From Mesodorylaimus sp. YZB2_4 (Eukaryota > Nematoda > Enoplea > Dorylaimida > Dorylaimidae), in NCBI GenBank assembly GCA_030248295.1, contig JASANH010000363.1:38487-102486 (forward strand): 64,000 nucleotides of DNA. The letters are read 5' to 3'. This document shows, in pieces, positions 55,205 to 64,000 of this stretch. How positions within the stretch are numbered: the stretch's first letter is position 1; the number at the start of each line of letters is the position of its first letter. A model generated the notes under the pieces. That model did not search any database. It saw nothing but the letters and a program-made list of their open reading frames with translations, and had not been told where the DNA came from. The translations under genes and the position numbers were made by a program.

Positions 55205-55852
55205 TTATCCAAAAATACCAAACAAGCTGCTAAAGCTTTTAACACCGACACGATACGACCAAGCAATGGTTTGGAATGAGTCCCCAGTGGCCAAAAATCG
55301 TAACGTTATTGAAAGGCGTTTTTTAGGCTCAATAGGTTCTCGTGGAGATTTCTTCGCGAGCCAAGGAGTTAACTTTTCAGCCAGTCGCCCAAAAATGACC
55401 TGACATCCGATGATATCTAGAAAGACTTAAATGCCCGAGGGTTATTGCTGGTTATGGCTGCCCCATCGTTATTAACGCAAGGCCCAAATTCTCAGCTAAT
55501 GAGGATTAGGGCCGAGAAGTCATTTGCCTCACACACGTTTTCCTAAGGATAGAGGGATTAGATGCGCCCCATGACGCAGAACTGCTTAAATTGACATGAA
55601 CTACTGGGTGTATGGAACAGATACTGTGATTATGGAATAACTGTACGTATAGAGAGCTTACAGCCGAAAATGGATGGGCCTTTCCAAACGTAGCTCATTG
55701 ACAAAACGATGATATTCACCAAACTCTTTCCGTCGACGCAAGATTGGATGAACCCAAAATTTGCGGCGCTGTTGATGCAACAGAACGGTTCCAGCCATTA
55801 GTAGAAAGATGTTAGAACAAGCAAAAATAAAATCTTCGTCGTCGTTGTCCAT
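55205..55852 (-). pseudogene. PIF/Harbinger transposase remnant
   Basis: Exon 1 (55662..55852) encodes F-W-V-H-P-I-L and G-E-Y-H-R-F-V-N-E-L-R-L, the conserved start of Harbinger (HARBI1-like) transposases. It ends at a GTAAGC donor. The next exon begins at 55416 after CTTTCTAG and continues in phase with Y-H-R-M-S. A frameshift with missing residues follows, then R-L-A-E-K-L, R-E-P-I, R-L-S-I-T-L-R-F-L-A-T-G-D-S-F and Y-R-V-G-V. The frame stops at 55205. The DDE catalytic half is absent. It is a dead copy. Confidence 0.75.
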
Positions 55853-55984
55853 CTATAACAATATGATGATAATTCATAATAATATGGACACACGATATTT
55901 TTATGAAACAACACCTAACAAACGCTAAAAAACGTACCAAACATCAATATTTTACTAGCAAGAATAATACTTCGAAAAAGTATC

Positions 55985-56270
55985 GAGTTCCCTGCAGCAC
56001 CCAAAATCGAGCAAATGCCGCTGCTCGGTTGGAGAAGTTGAAAATTCTCAACTTCGACCGAGCCGAGCAAACCGAGCGAAACGCACTGGACGCAAGTCAA
56101 TGTGAATAGAGCATCGGCTGGCCGCTCCAGACGCACTGGACGCAAGACGCATCAGACGCGAGACGTAAGAGACGCAGGACGCAATGTCAATGTGAATACT
56201 ACCTCGGATGGTCGGCTCGGTTGCTCGGCTCGGTCGGATGGTGCGTCTCCAATGTGAATTCGCCTTTATT
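55985..56270. repeat. GACGCA-rich repeat end beside the Harbinger remnant
   Basis: Many GACGCA/GACGCG words, three TCAATGTGAAT copies and CGGCTCGGT words close with GTGAATTCGCC near 56256. This looks like the terminal and subterminal region of the element whose transposase lies to the left. The other end was not found. Confidence 0.5.
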
Positions 56271-57165
56271 CCCTAACTTCACACCTTCCGCTCATATCGC
56301 ATTGATTGTTTAGGCAACGATCACTTTTCCAGCCAAGACGAGCACACGATTTGCATAGAAAATGTGAGCTTTCTCGTTCCTTCCCCCGAAAAATTTTCAT
56401 TTCCTAAAACGAAAAAAACAACATCAACGTACAGCTAGAGTTTAAAAAAATTAATGGGGTTTTAAATATGATAGATACCAAAGACTTTGAAAACCTAATG
56501 ATAATTTTCTATGCCAGTTCCCTCTTGAGGCAAAATATTTTTGAGACTCCTCTTATGACACGAACAAAACGTCAAAATTTTAAATTTTTCTTTCGGATTA
56601 TCTGAAACACTGAATTGAGGAAACCAAAAATCTAGAAAAAGGATCTTACCTGAATCTATTCGCCATCTTAACGAGCGAAATAAATAAATAAAAAATGAGT
56701 CTGTTCCGATTAAAAAAACTTTTGGAAGGCTATTATCCACTCCACTCGCCATTCGCCTAAGCGACGGGGGGGGGGCGCGCACACTTGCCAGGTGTGACGG
56801 AGAGCTAGTCCAGAATAACTGTCGTAAGCAAATAAACGGCGCGAAATTCAACTGGATACTGTGGCTTGAACTGGCCTATTCGTTTCACGTCGGGCGAACG
56901 TTTTCGAAGGAGGCACGCGCTTCGATGTCGTCGTGACTGTTTGTGGCGAGATCCGTTTACATGGTTCCCATCACCCTCTAAAACCTCAGAAACCTCAGAA
57001 AACTCCTTAAATTTCAAGGTGCTCCTCAAAATCCTAAAAACCTACTCAAATTACAAAAAATTTCTTGAATCGCCTCAAAAATCAGAAAGTGTGATTGCTG
57101 GAAAGCTGACCGCATGAGGTGCCAATGGCCCAACACTTAAAAGCAAGGCACTTTTGCTGTTTGGT
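56271..57165. other. Intergenic stretch with one possible gene start
   Basis: On the minus strand an ATG (56664..56666) is followed by 14 nt and a GTAAGA donor at 56649, reading M-A-N-R-F-R. This could be a first coding exon, but no partner exon was found. A poly-G tract is at 56765..56774. Confidence 0.25.
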
Positions 57166-57169
57166 CCCC

Positions 57170-58195
57170 AACATACAGTAGGTTAGCTGGCCAGATTAGC
57201 TTAGGCTGGTGCTAGGCTTAGCCTTAAGCTTTAGCTGGCATATGACACCAGGCTGAGGCTTAGTCTGGTATAAGACTTAAGCTTGAGGTGATATTAGGCT
57301 TCAGCCGGCCTTCGCCTGGGAATTAAACGGCAAAAGCACTGAAAGCAGATAGTCTCATATAAATAAATAATAATAATAACAGATAGTGGGCATATAAACC
57401 CAGTCAGGAGTCCAATAGCTCCACGATATCCTTCTTATGGCAAAGCGCTGTCTTTGAAATCGAGAGCGATTAAATAGAACTTTGTAATTCCATTGTCAAG
57501 CAGCATTACTGACTATTGTAAGCGCGATAGCGCTTACCTTGGGGATAGAGTATAAAAGTATGGGCGGAGGGGGGGGGGGGGTGCGTATGGTTTGTGTGTG
57601 GGCCCTGTGGAAAACATTGAGCAGGTAAGGTGTACCGGGCTGGGTGCAAAGTTAGGCTAAAGCACGGGGGTATATATACCAACGTGTTGAAGGCGAGGCT
57701 GCGGGTGGCAGCGAGGTGATGTTATGATCAGTGTTTTCTCGAAATTTTCAGTGATGACATGGGTATTTTATGAATGAAGTGTGTGGAGAATTTTGCGCTG
57801 GACAAGATAAAAGTAATTTCGAGCTTTTTCTAGGTGGGATGAGGTAAAAAAGTGAGAGAAAGGGGGTTCGTGGCGAGACGCGATGTAGGTAGCCGTGCGT
57901 GTTTGTTATAGGCAGCCGCGTTGCGGTTCGTTATGCAATTCATCGTAAGCGCGGGTTAGCTTAGGGAATAGAGATTAGCGCCATAGGCGAGGGGAGGGGG
58001 CGTATGTTTTGCGTGTGTGGGCTGTGGGAAGTACAGTGGGGGATTTTTGGCACGGTCGGTGGGCATCTGGGATGGCACAACTCGGACATATTTTCGACCA
58101 GAAGCCGAGACTTGATGTCGTCGTGATTCTTAGCAGTGAAATTTATTTATTCACTTAACTAGTGTCGTTAATTCGGTCGACAAATCATCCACAGC
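57170..58195. mobile_element. Fullest copy of the dispersed repeat
   Basis: Starts with an AGGCTTA/TTAGGCTT-rich region (57180..57320), includes a poly-G run (57568..57581), and ends at CGGTCGACAAATCATCCA, the same end as the 51.3-kb copy. Partial copies are at 51311..51810 and 54135..54425. No protein is encoded; the class is unknown. Confidence 0.6.
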
Positions 58196-58236
58196 GCCAA
58201 TCATGCCATATACTTTTACTGGCAACCTGCCAGTAA

Positions 58237-58880
58237 GCGAGACCCCCACTAAAACACAACCCCTAGGTGCTTAGGAATAGAGAACACAAACCTGCCACCA
58301 AAAAACCGTGCGAAAAATTTCCCCTCTCCACGCGCTTCTCTATTCCCAAGCCCTGACAAATGATACCGTTGTGCGTTGCTGAAGCGCTGAAGCTTCATTG
58401 CATGCGGTCACTACACTCACGTTCTATGTATAACGTGAAATAAACATTGCACAGGAAGCTTGCTCTTTGACACAATGAGTAACCGACACAGCCATTATAT
58501 CCGCACACTTGGCATTCTATTAATTGACCTACAGCTTGCAATCGTAACATGCCTACAGTTATAGTGACATAACGCACTGTACATTTACAAAATGCATAGT
58601 TTACTTGAAAAACTAAACGAATCACTGCACCGAGCCCATAACAGCAAAATCTCATGCCTCCAACCATGCAAGCAATGCAGCAAATGCTTCTATGCATTAT
58701 GACTCGGCATGCAATGTATTCTCCACGCTATACCTAACGCAAGCGTATATCAGGGCTTAGGAATAGAGAAGCGCGTGGAGAGGGGAAATTTTTCGCACGG
58801 TTTTTTGGTGGCAGGTTTGTGTTCTCTATTCCTAAGCACCTAGGGGTTGGTCCATTTCATGGACCTTTTTTAGTGGGGTT
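58237..58880. mobile_element. Foldback element with inverted ends of about 120 bp
   Basis: 58245..58357 (CCACTAAAA, CCCCTAGGTGCTTAGGAATA, GAAAAATTTCCCCTCTCC, CTATTCC) is mirrored almost perfectly at 58745..58875. The right arm has an extra GGTCCATTTCATGGACC palindrome. The interior of about 390 bp is non-coding. Confidence 0.8.
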
Positions 58881-59340
58881 CTTGCAGTAGGTGTAGCGAT
58901 GTTTCCCTGCAGAAGAGAACACAGCTAAGTCTCGTCAGTCTTTTACAGCACACTGAAATATCATCCTACAGCTAATAGGCACAGAATAGCTCAAGAGAGT
59001 CGAATGTGGATAGGGAAAGAAATCTGTTTGGGTAAGAAGCAGAGAGCGCGCCAGAATGTACATGTGGGAAACTGGATTGTTTCAGGAAGAGCCGTGAGGA
59101 GGTTACTGTGTTGAACAGTGATGTGATGATTTGATGAGAAGAAGGAAAGGTCATTATCGCGAGAGTCGCGACACTCCCGCGAAAGGAAAAGAATGGAAAT
59201 GATGGGATGCAGTGAAGCGGTGGGAGGAAAGGATAAAAGGTGAGTGCGGATAAGTACATATGTATATGTTCACTGGATAAACATGTTCACTGATCCTCCT
59301 TCATGGCCTCCATCAGAGCCCGTATTGGCGAGCTCATCGG
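58881..59340. other. Intergenic stretch, nothing recognised
   Basis: Between the foldback element and the envelope-like remnant. No supportable feature. Confidence 0.35.
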
Positions 59341-59341
59341 T

Positions 59342-60708
59342 TCAGGCTGCTGGGCTTGGCTGGGTTAATTGACTGGGCCCTTCATTGGGCAGGGCTCTTC
59401 TTGACTCATAGGGGGTGGATGATGCAGTATAGGTTCCGTGTCGTGACCTTTGAGGATTTTCAGCAGAAGCCATTTGATAACGTTCGAGAAGAGTTTGGCT
59501 TTGATATACGCACAACATAGTTGCACCCAGATCCAATGGGGTTTGCCTGTAAACTGATCGAGTAGTCCCATTGGCGTATATCTGCTGGCTGCGTCCAAAA
59601 TAGCATTCGCTTTTGGACCAGCTGGTTGTCCAACGACTTAGCTCAACTCCCGTAGTGTAATGGCGTGTTCTTCAACTAAGGCGAAAAAGTCATTCAGGCT
59701 GATCTGCCCTAGCAGTTCGTCCCTTGTACATCAGAAGCGGCTTGTGGATAACAGGTTTTAAGTCGCCATAGGCTGATAGCGTTGTCGTGAACATAGCGTG
59801 GTCAGCTAATGGTCCGTCGTATGGGCGCAGTTCTCCTGAGTGAGCAGAATAAAGAAGAATCTTTCCACTTGCATCTTGAAGAAATGTTTCCTGCACTAAA
59901 TCGCATTCTGTGGGCGCAGAGTGGGCGTAAATGATTCTAGTTTTCGGTTCCATTAATCCCGTTGTGGCCTGCCTGCCGTTGTGGTGGCCACCGTGTAATT
60001 TAATGGGACCCATTCTGTACATTTCTTGCCCATGCTGAGAAATGTGTAGCTTTCGACTTGGTTGCATGGCCAGATTTCTAAGATTGTCCCATAAAAACGA
60101 CCCATGACGTTGCTGTCGTTGGAAAGGTGGGTCCTGGCGATGAGGGTGGGCTCAGAGTGAGCCAGTAGCATGCTGATCTGTTGAAGTTCATGGATGGATC
60201 GACAAACCGAATAGAAGGCGTGATTCAAGAGCACTTTGAATAAGTACTCTAACCGAGATTCCAGTGCTTGCAGTCGTGGGGTCACAATGTAACTCTCTCC
60301 ATTGTCTTCTGCTTGACGTTTAGATCTCCGTAGATCACTCGGCGCGATGACTGAGCCCATTGTGATGACAATAGAGACTCCTTGATCCGTCATTGTAGCT
60401 TCTGAGCTGTCGCAAACCGTGACCTTCCCTCGACCATTATTCCAGAATGCCAGTTAATAGTCGTCACTTAGGAATTGATTGTCCAAAAGTTTTCCATCGA
60501 TTGACTTCCAGAACACGTATTTACACTTGGCCGTTTTGTTTATCTTCCATACTGGGGCGCTTTGATCATGTAATGTGCAGGCCTCCTTCTCGTAGTCGCA
60601 GTGCGCGACGTTGGCCAAGTTCGATTCCTTGTGGCCATGGTATAATTGGTAGACTTTGCTTTTGATCAGAAAACAATTAGTAGTCTCTCTGGCATCATCT
60701 GGCAACAT
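59342..60708 (-). pseudogene. Degraded envelope-glycoprotein-like remnant
   Basis: Minus-strand frames at 60454..60708, 59953..60393, 59690..60067 and 59365..59598 look like consecutive pieces of one membrane glycoprotein: a Cys-rich outer part, a dibasic R-S-K-R site, a long helical middle part, a W-P-C then K-C-T-E-W region, and a hydrophobic Trp-rich segment near the end. This resembles envelope proteins that some LTR retroelements of invertebrates acquired from RNA viruses (class not settled). The first two frames are separated by one stop codon; the later pieces are in other frames, so at least two frameshifts exist. No pol, gag or LTR is visible, and unit G abuts it at 60703. The copy is non-functional. 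Confidence 0.45.
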
Positions 60709-60885
60709 CTCATCGATAAGTGATCAGCTTTTCATTATCAAGTGCATGAAAAAGCTCGCTTTGAAATAAAATCATGACTTTTTATAGATAAAAACAAAGA
60801 TAAAGCAGCTGAACGGCTCTGTAGATTGACCCGCACCTTTTTGCCCACAAACACAAACACTTTGACTCGATAACCAAAATTATCA

Positions 60886-61095
60886 CTAACCTATGTAGGG
60901 GAAAATGTTTCCCTCACTCACAGGAGTTGGATTAAACGAATATTTTTCTTTCTCCTTCACCAACACTTTTTGCAACACATTGCCTCTCTTCAGTCTCATA
61001 TGCTGCTCATTGTCGGCGTCCACGGTCTTTCCATAAGCGATATTGAGCATAGTGCCAACAAAAATCAGGAGAGCCAATACGATCAGAAATCTCAT
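60886..61095 (-). CDS. Secreted prepropeptide, family copy G (P-Y-I-Gly end)
   Basis: 69 residues. I start at 61093..61095, 7 nt after the acceptor (exon 2 begins 61102); a longer in-frame reading upstream lies in the intron. Residues 1-22 form the signal peptide (F-L-I-V-L-A-L-L-I-F-V core, A-Y-G end). R-L-K-R is at 34-37. The mature part begins G-N-V-L-Q-K-V-L-V-K-E-K, continues Y-S-F-N-P-T-P-V-S-E and ends F-P-Y-I-G, giving a predicted P-Y-I amide. Exon 1 ends at 61396 (GTAAGC donor) and the TATA box is at 61489. Its flanks nearly equal those of copy E, yet its C-terminal peptide is closer to copy F. Confidence 0.82.
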   Translation of the reverse strand: MRFLIVLALLIFVGTMLNIAYGKTVDADNEQHMRLKRGNVLQKVLVKEKEKYSFNPTPVSEGNIFPYIG

Positions 61096-61488
61096 TGTCA
61101 ACCTAAAAAAGTAACTTGCGACACCTGTCTCGCTTTTTTGTTTTAACATACTGTATTTATCTATTTGTTCTAACAACTCCACTGCAAGATCAAGGTTCAT
61201 ATCATGATCAGCTACCTTATATCTCCTAGACCTGTCCTCCTGCTCTGTTCACAGATAATCCCGGGGTCGAGTGGTCGGGCGAATACAGTTTTATGAATGA
61301 GCTGTCAATGACCACTTAGCATGATAGCGATTAGAGAAAAAGAGAATCGAACTGAGAAAAAAACCCCAAAATTGTTTTATCTGGATGAAGCTTACCTTTA
61401 TTAAAAATCACAAAATTGGGTTCGCTGAAAAAAACAGTACGAGTAATACCCGAAATATGAGTCTGCCCGAGTTCGGCTTTGCTCTTCC

Positions 61489-61600
61489 TTTTATACTCCT
61501 GTGGGGCAATTGTGCGTGAACAATCAGAAACAGGGGCAACTGATGCATAACTCCGCTTTCCCCTTCTCTCATTCATCACTGTTCGACTGTGGGCAAACTT
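61489..61600 (-). promoter_or_regulatory. Promoter of peptide gene G
   Basis: TATAAAA (complement of 61489..61495) with family blocks upstream, nearly the same as in gene E. An opposite-facing half lies at 61835..61940 (AGTCGGCTCCAAATGATG). Confidence 0.7.
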
Positions 61601-62067
61601 CTTTTGTGGAGGCTGTTGAAGCTGAATCGTTGTCCGAAGCGAACTCATACCCTCATTTAGGATAAAAGTAGAGCGGCCAGGTCTGGTTCCAAAACGGAGT
61701 CTGTTTTAAAGTTATCACGGATAATTTATTGATGCTCCATAACATCGGCACAGCGATTTGCCTTTTCATTTTCCAGTTCCGATCATGACTCTGCATACGT
61801 TTATATTTAGCTTATGCGCATCCCTGTTTGAGAGAAGTCGGCTCCAAATGATGAATAAGAGGAGAGGAAAGCGAAGCTACGCATCGAGCTTCGATTATTC
61901 GCACACTTACTGCTTCAAATTTTGTTGTGCCATGTAAACGCAGGAGACCATCACTTCGAACATAAACCAACTGTCATTGCTCGAAAATATAAACTGATGT
62001 AGATAGCATATTTCAAAAGGGAAACCAACGAGCCAGGCGGTCGGTACAACCAGGCCTGGTTTAGACA

Positions 62068-62280
62068 TTGACTATTCTATGAAGCCCATATTACGAGCAA
62101 TTGGTGCACAAAGAAGAACGAATACTAGTGCTCACATTTGCTAAATCATCCGTACATCGCCCGAGTCGACGTGACATGTACCGAGCTGTGCCCATGGCCT
62201 TGAAGGACTTGCATAACAGAGAGGGTAGCGACAGCGAGCAAAGTGAGGAGGAGGGGGAGAATTTGGTGTTTGAACTATAG
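62068..62280 (+). pseudogene. Duplicated F-box gene tail, open but headless
   Basis: Copy of the last about 68 codons of the F-box gene, with the frame open to TAG at 62278..62280 and several substitutions. It has no F-box, no TRAF finger and no start of its own. The 3' UTR and AATAAA follow. It could only be expressed if spliced to an upstream exon. Confidence 0.8.
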
Positions 62281-62497
62281 AACTGTGAAATCTGAAATAT
62301 TGTGCAATACCGCACTCCTGTGCCTCAATCACAGATTCTTGATTTTTTGCTGATCCAAGTGCAATGCTTCGTTGTCGGACTTTTCCACGGATATGCAGAC
62401 TGGAAATTCTGGGGGTACTTCATCCTGTGCATTCATCTATTGTAGTTTGTACTACAGGCGCACGAATAAAAATTGTTTGTTTAAAAGTGAGTGAGCC

Positions 62498-64000
62498 CCC
62501 CAAAAATACTTCTTCAATGCCTTTATTAAACCTGATACAATCTTAAAGTCGGCAAAAAGTTTTATCGTACGACTGCTCATATTCCTTGTTCACAAAACAT
62601 GCTCTATGGCATAAAAATATGCTGACATTAGTGACATTACGAGTCTGACATCACGAGAAGGGAAGCAGACGCAGCGATCACATAGAACTAGAAGTGACAT
62701 CATATCAGAGCTGAAGCCAGCCTAAGGCGAACTAGATCATTCTCAGGTGGTCTCGATTTTTTTATCCGCAGAGCATTCGATCAGAAGCTGAAACAGAACA
62801 CGTAGGATTCCCAAGTTCTATCAGGATATTATTAGCTTCAATTTTCGTCAACAATATTATTTCACAACAAATAAAACATGTGCTGCTCATCGAAACCCCT
62901 GTCCACATTATTTATATTTGTTCACACATTCTGAATTTATTATCGGCAAATTTATATGTGTCCACCAAACCCATCTGCGTGAGAGCGCGCTGAGCCTAGC
63001 CAATTAATGGCGCTCGCACCTCAACCCGTTCAGTTGATGCTTCTTAACTCCGCGCCGAAGATGAAAAATCAGAAACACCAGCGCCAGCGAAACTTGCTAG
63101 TCGATAACCCAAGAATGACTAAACTAAGAAAGTTAATTTTTCGCAAGCTTCGCAAGATAGGTCAGATCTGCAACCATGTCGACTTTTATCGAAATCCGTC
63201 CTGTATTTGACGAGCGATAGATTAGAAAAGGCAAAAAAATGACAAGACCTTTTTTAGGAATACTGTAACTTTTTAGAAATGAACGCTTTCGGAAATTTTG
63301 TGTGAAAAGGTAGATTCTAAAGGTTCAAGCTTTCCAAAACCAGCTTGCAACTGCTGTACGATGTCCGGTTGTTGATCTAGGTTGATCTTTATCGTACTTC
63401 CGCTCCTCCTCGTCTTCTCCCTCTTGAACAAGGAATCGCGTATTCTGAAACTCAACGACGGCTGAACAGATTTTAATCAAAATCGACACGATTGCAGACT
63501 TTGTCGATTCTGAACTGTGCGCGGGAAAATTTAAAAAATTCCGTGAAACCGTTCTTGAGTTATTTGCCGGCGAAAATCGTCCTTTAGCATTAGGCGTCTG
63601 GTTGGCTGGTCTAAGCAGGCACTACCGTGCCTACTGATAAACCCTTCCGCAGGAATATTCGCAGGATATAAACCCTTTCGCAGAAATATTCGCAGGATAA
63701 ATTGGTCGTACTCACATCTTCTCAACAAGTAGTCTAGTATTCTTGAAACTTGGCACGATTAAACGTGGGAATGCAAGGTTTAATGCATTCCAAGCAAATT
63801 CTGCGAGTCCTAAAGCTTTTTTGAATTTGCAGCATTTTTGACTCGTTTGACCGCAGCCCATTGACCTGAGTACGGTACATGGCGTTCGTCGATGCGTTGA
63901 TAGACATTGAGAGATCGATTGCGCCGCCCCCCAAATTTGCGAAGCCGCCTACAAGTCAGTTAACGACAAATTCACAAAATCTCCAGGGACTAAGGTCAAG
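62498..64000. other. Right end of the window: repeats and one doubtful exon
   Basis: 62505..62590 matches the left flank of unit F (52805..52890). 63640..63850 resembles 46350..46565. Minus-strand frames around 63273..63470 have protein-like composition after a TTTCAG, but two frames look equally plausible, so I do not call a gene. Nothing else is recognised. Confidence 0.35.

Larger units (their letters stand above)
60703..62497. repeat. Duplicated unit: peptide gene G plus F-box tail
   Basis: Second copy of the unit at 48213..50018, same orientation. Its left edge interrupts or abuts the envelope-like remnant. Confidence 0.8.

Noticed and set aside
1-64000. CRISPR arrays, operons, bacterial promoters
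   Set aside because: Introns, TATA/AATAAA signals and SINEs show animal nuclear DNA; no regularly spaced repeat array was seen.

Overview
This is nuclear DNA from a multicellular animal; the lineage cannot be pinned down from the window. The genes have GT-AG introns, TATA boxes about 30 bp before short 5' exons and AATAAA signals. The one recognisable housekeeping-type gene is an FBXO30/FBXO40-like F-box protein (41743..43958, +). Most of the rest is accessory: small secreted-protein genes, recent duplications and a dense, mixed load of mobile elements (tRNA-derived SINEs, a LINE, MULE and Harbinger remnants, an envelope-like remnant, and many short terminal-inverted-repeat or foldback elements).

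Two secreted gene families stand out. (1) Tectonin-type six-bladed beta-propeller proteins: 2765..3508 (-), 5879..6619 (+), a two-exon member at 24005..24995 (-), and a broken relative at 1260..1641 (-). (2) A family of short secreted prepropeptides that I do not recognise: seven intact members at 17292 (+), 21049 (+), 26288 (-), 30477 (+), 48398 (-), 52979 (-) and 60886 (-), a frameshifted twin at 35897 (+), a divergent frameshifted relative at 11134 (+) and perhaps one more remnant near 19318 (+). All seven intact members have a 22-residue signal peptide, a 15-residue propeptide ending in R-x-K-R at exactly residues 34-37, and a highly variable mature part that ends in Gly or Gly-Lys, as expected of a peptide amidated at its C terminus. 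The gene plan is also fixed: TATA box, non-coding exon 1, intron, then an exon 2 in which exactly 7 nt separate the splice acceptor from the ATG. This family is the best candidate for an undescribed system.

Layout. 1-11 kb: tectonin cluster and foldback elements. 11-16 kb: broken peptide gene, and a LINE reverse transcriptase split by a 1.5-kb insertion. 16-31 kb: four peptide genes, the third tectonin and several repeats. 25.1-27.6 and 34.8-37.3 kb: two arms of a 2.4-kb inverted duplication, each with a peptide gene, one frameshifted. 32.8-33.5 kb: an unrecognised spliced gene. 37-41.7 kb: little I can name. 41.7-44.2 kb: the F-box gene, whose last coding segment, 3' UTR and downstream DNA were copied to 49.6-50.9 and 62.1-62.5 kb next to peptide genes. 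48-62.5 kb: peptide genes E, F and G in duplicated units, among SINEs, a Harbinger remnant (55.2-56.3 kb), an unidentified dispersed repeat (51.3, 54.2 and 57.3 kb), a foldback element (58.2 kb) and an envelope-like remnant (59.3-60.7 kb).

Lectin-like propellers and rapidly changing secreted peptides under strong TATA promoters would fit a defence, signalling or venom-type secretion role, but nothing in the sequence proves it. All comparisons were made by eye; percent identities were not computed.
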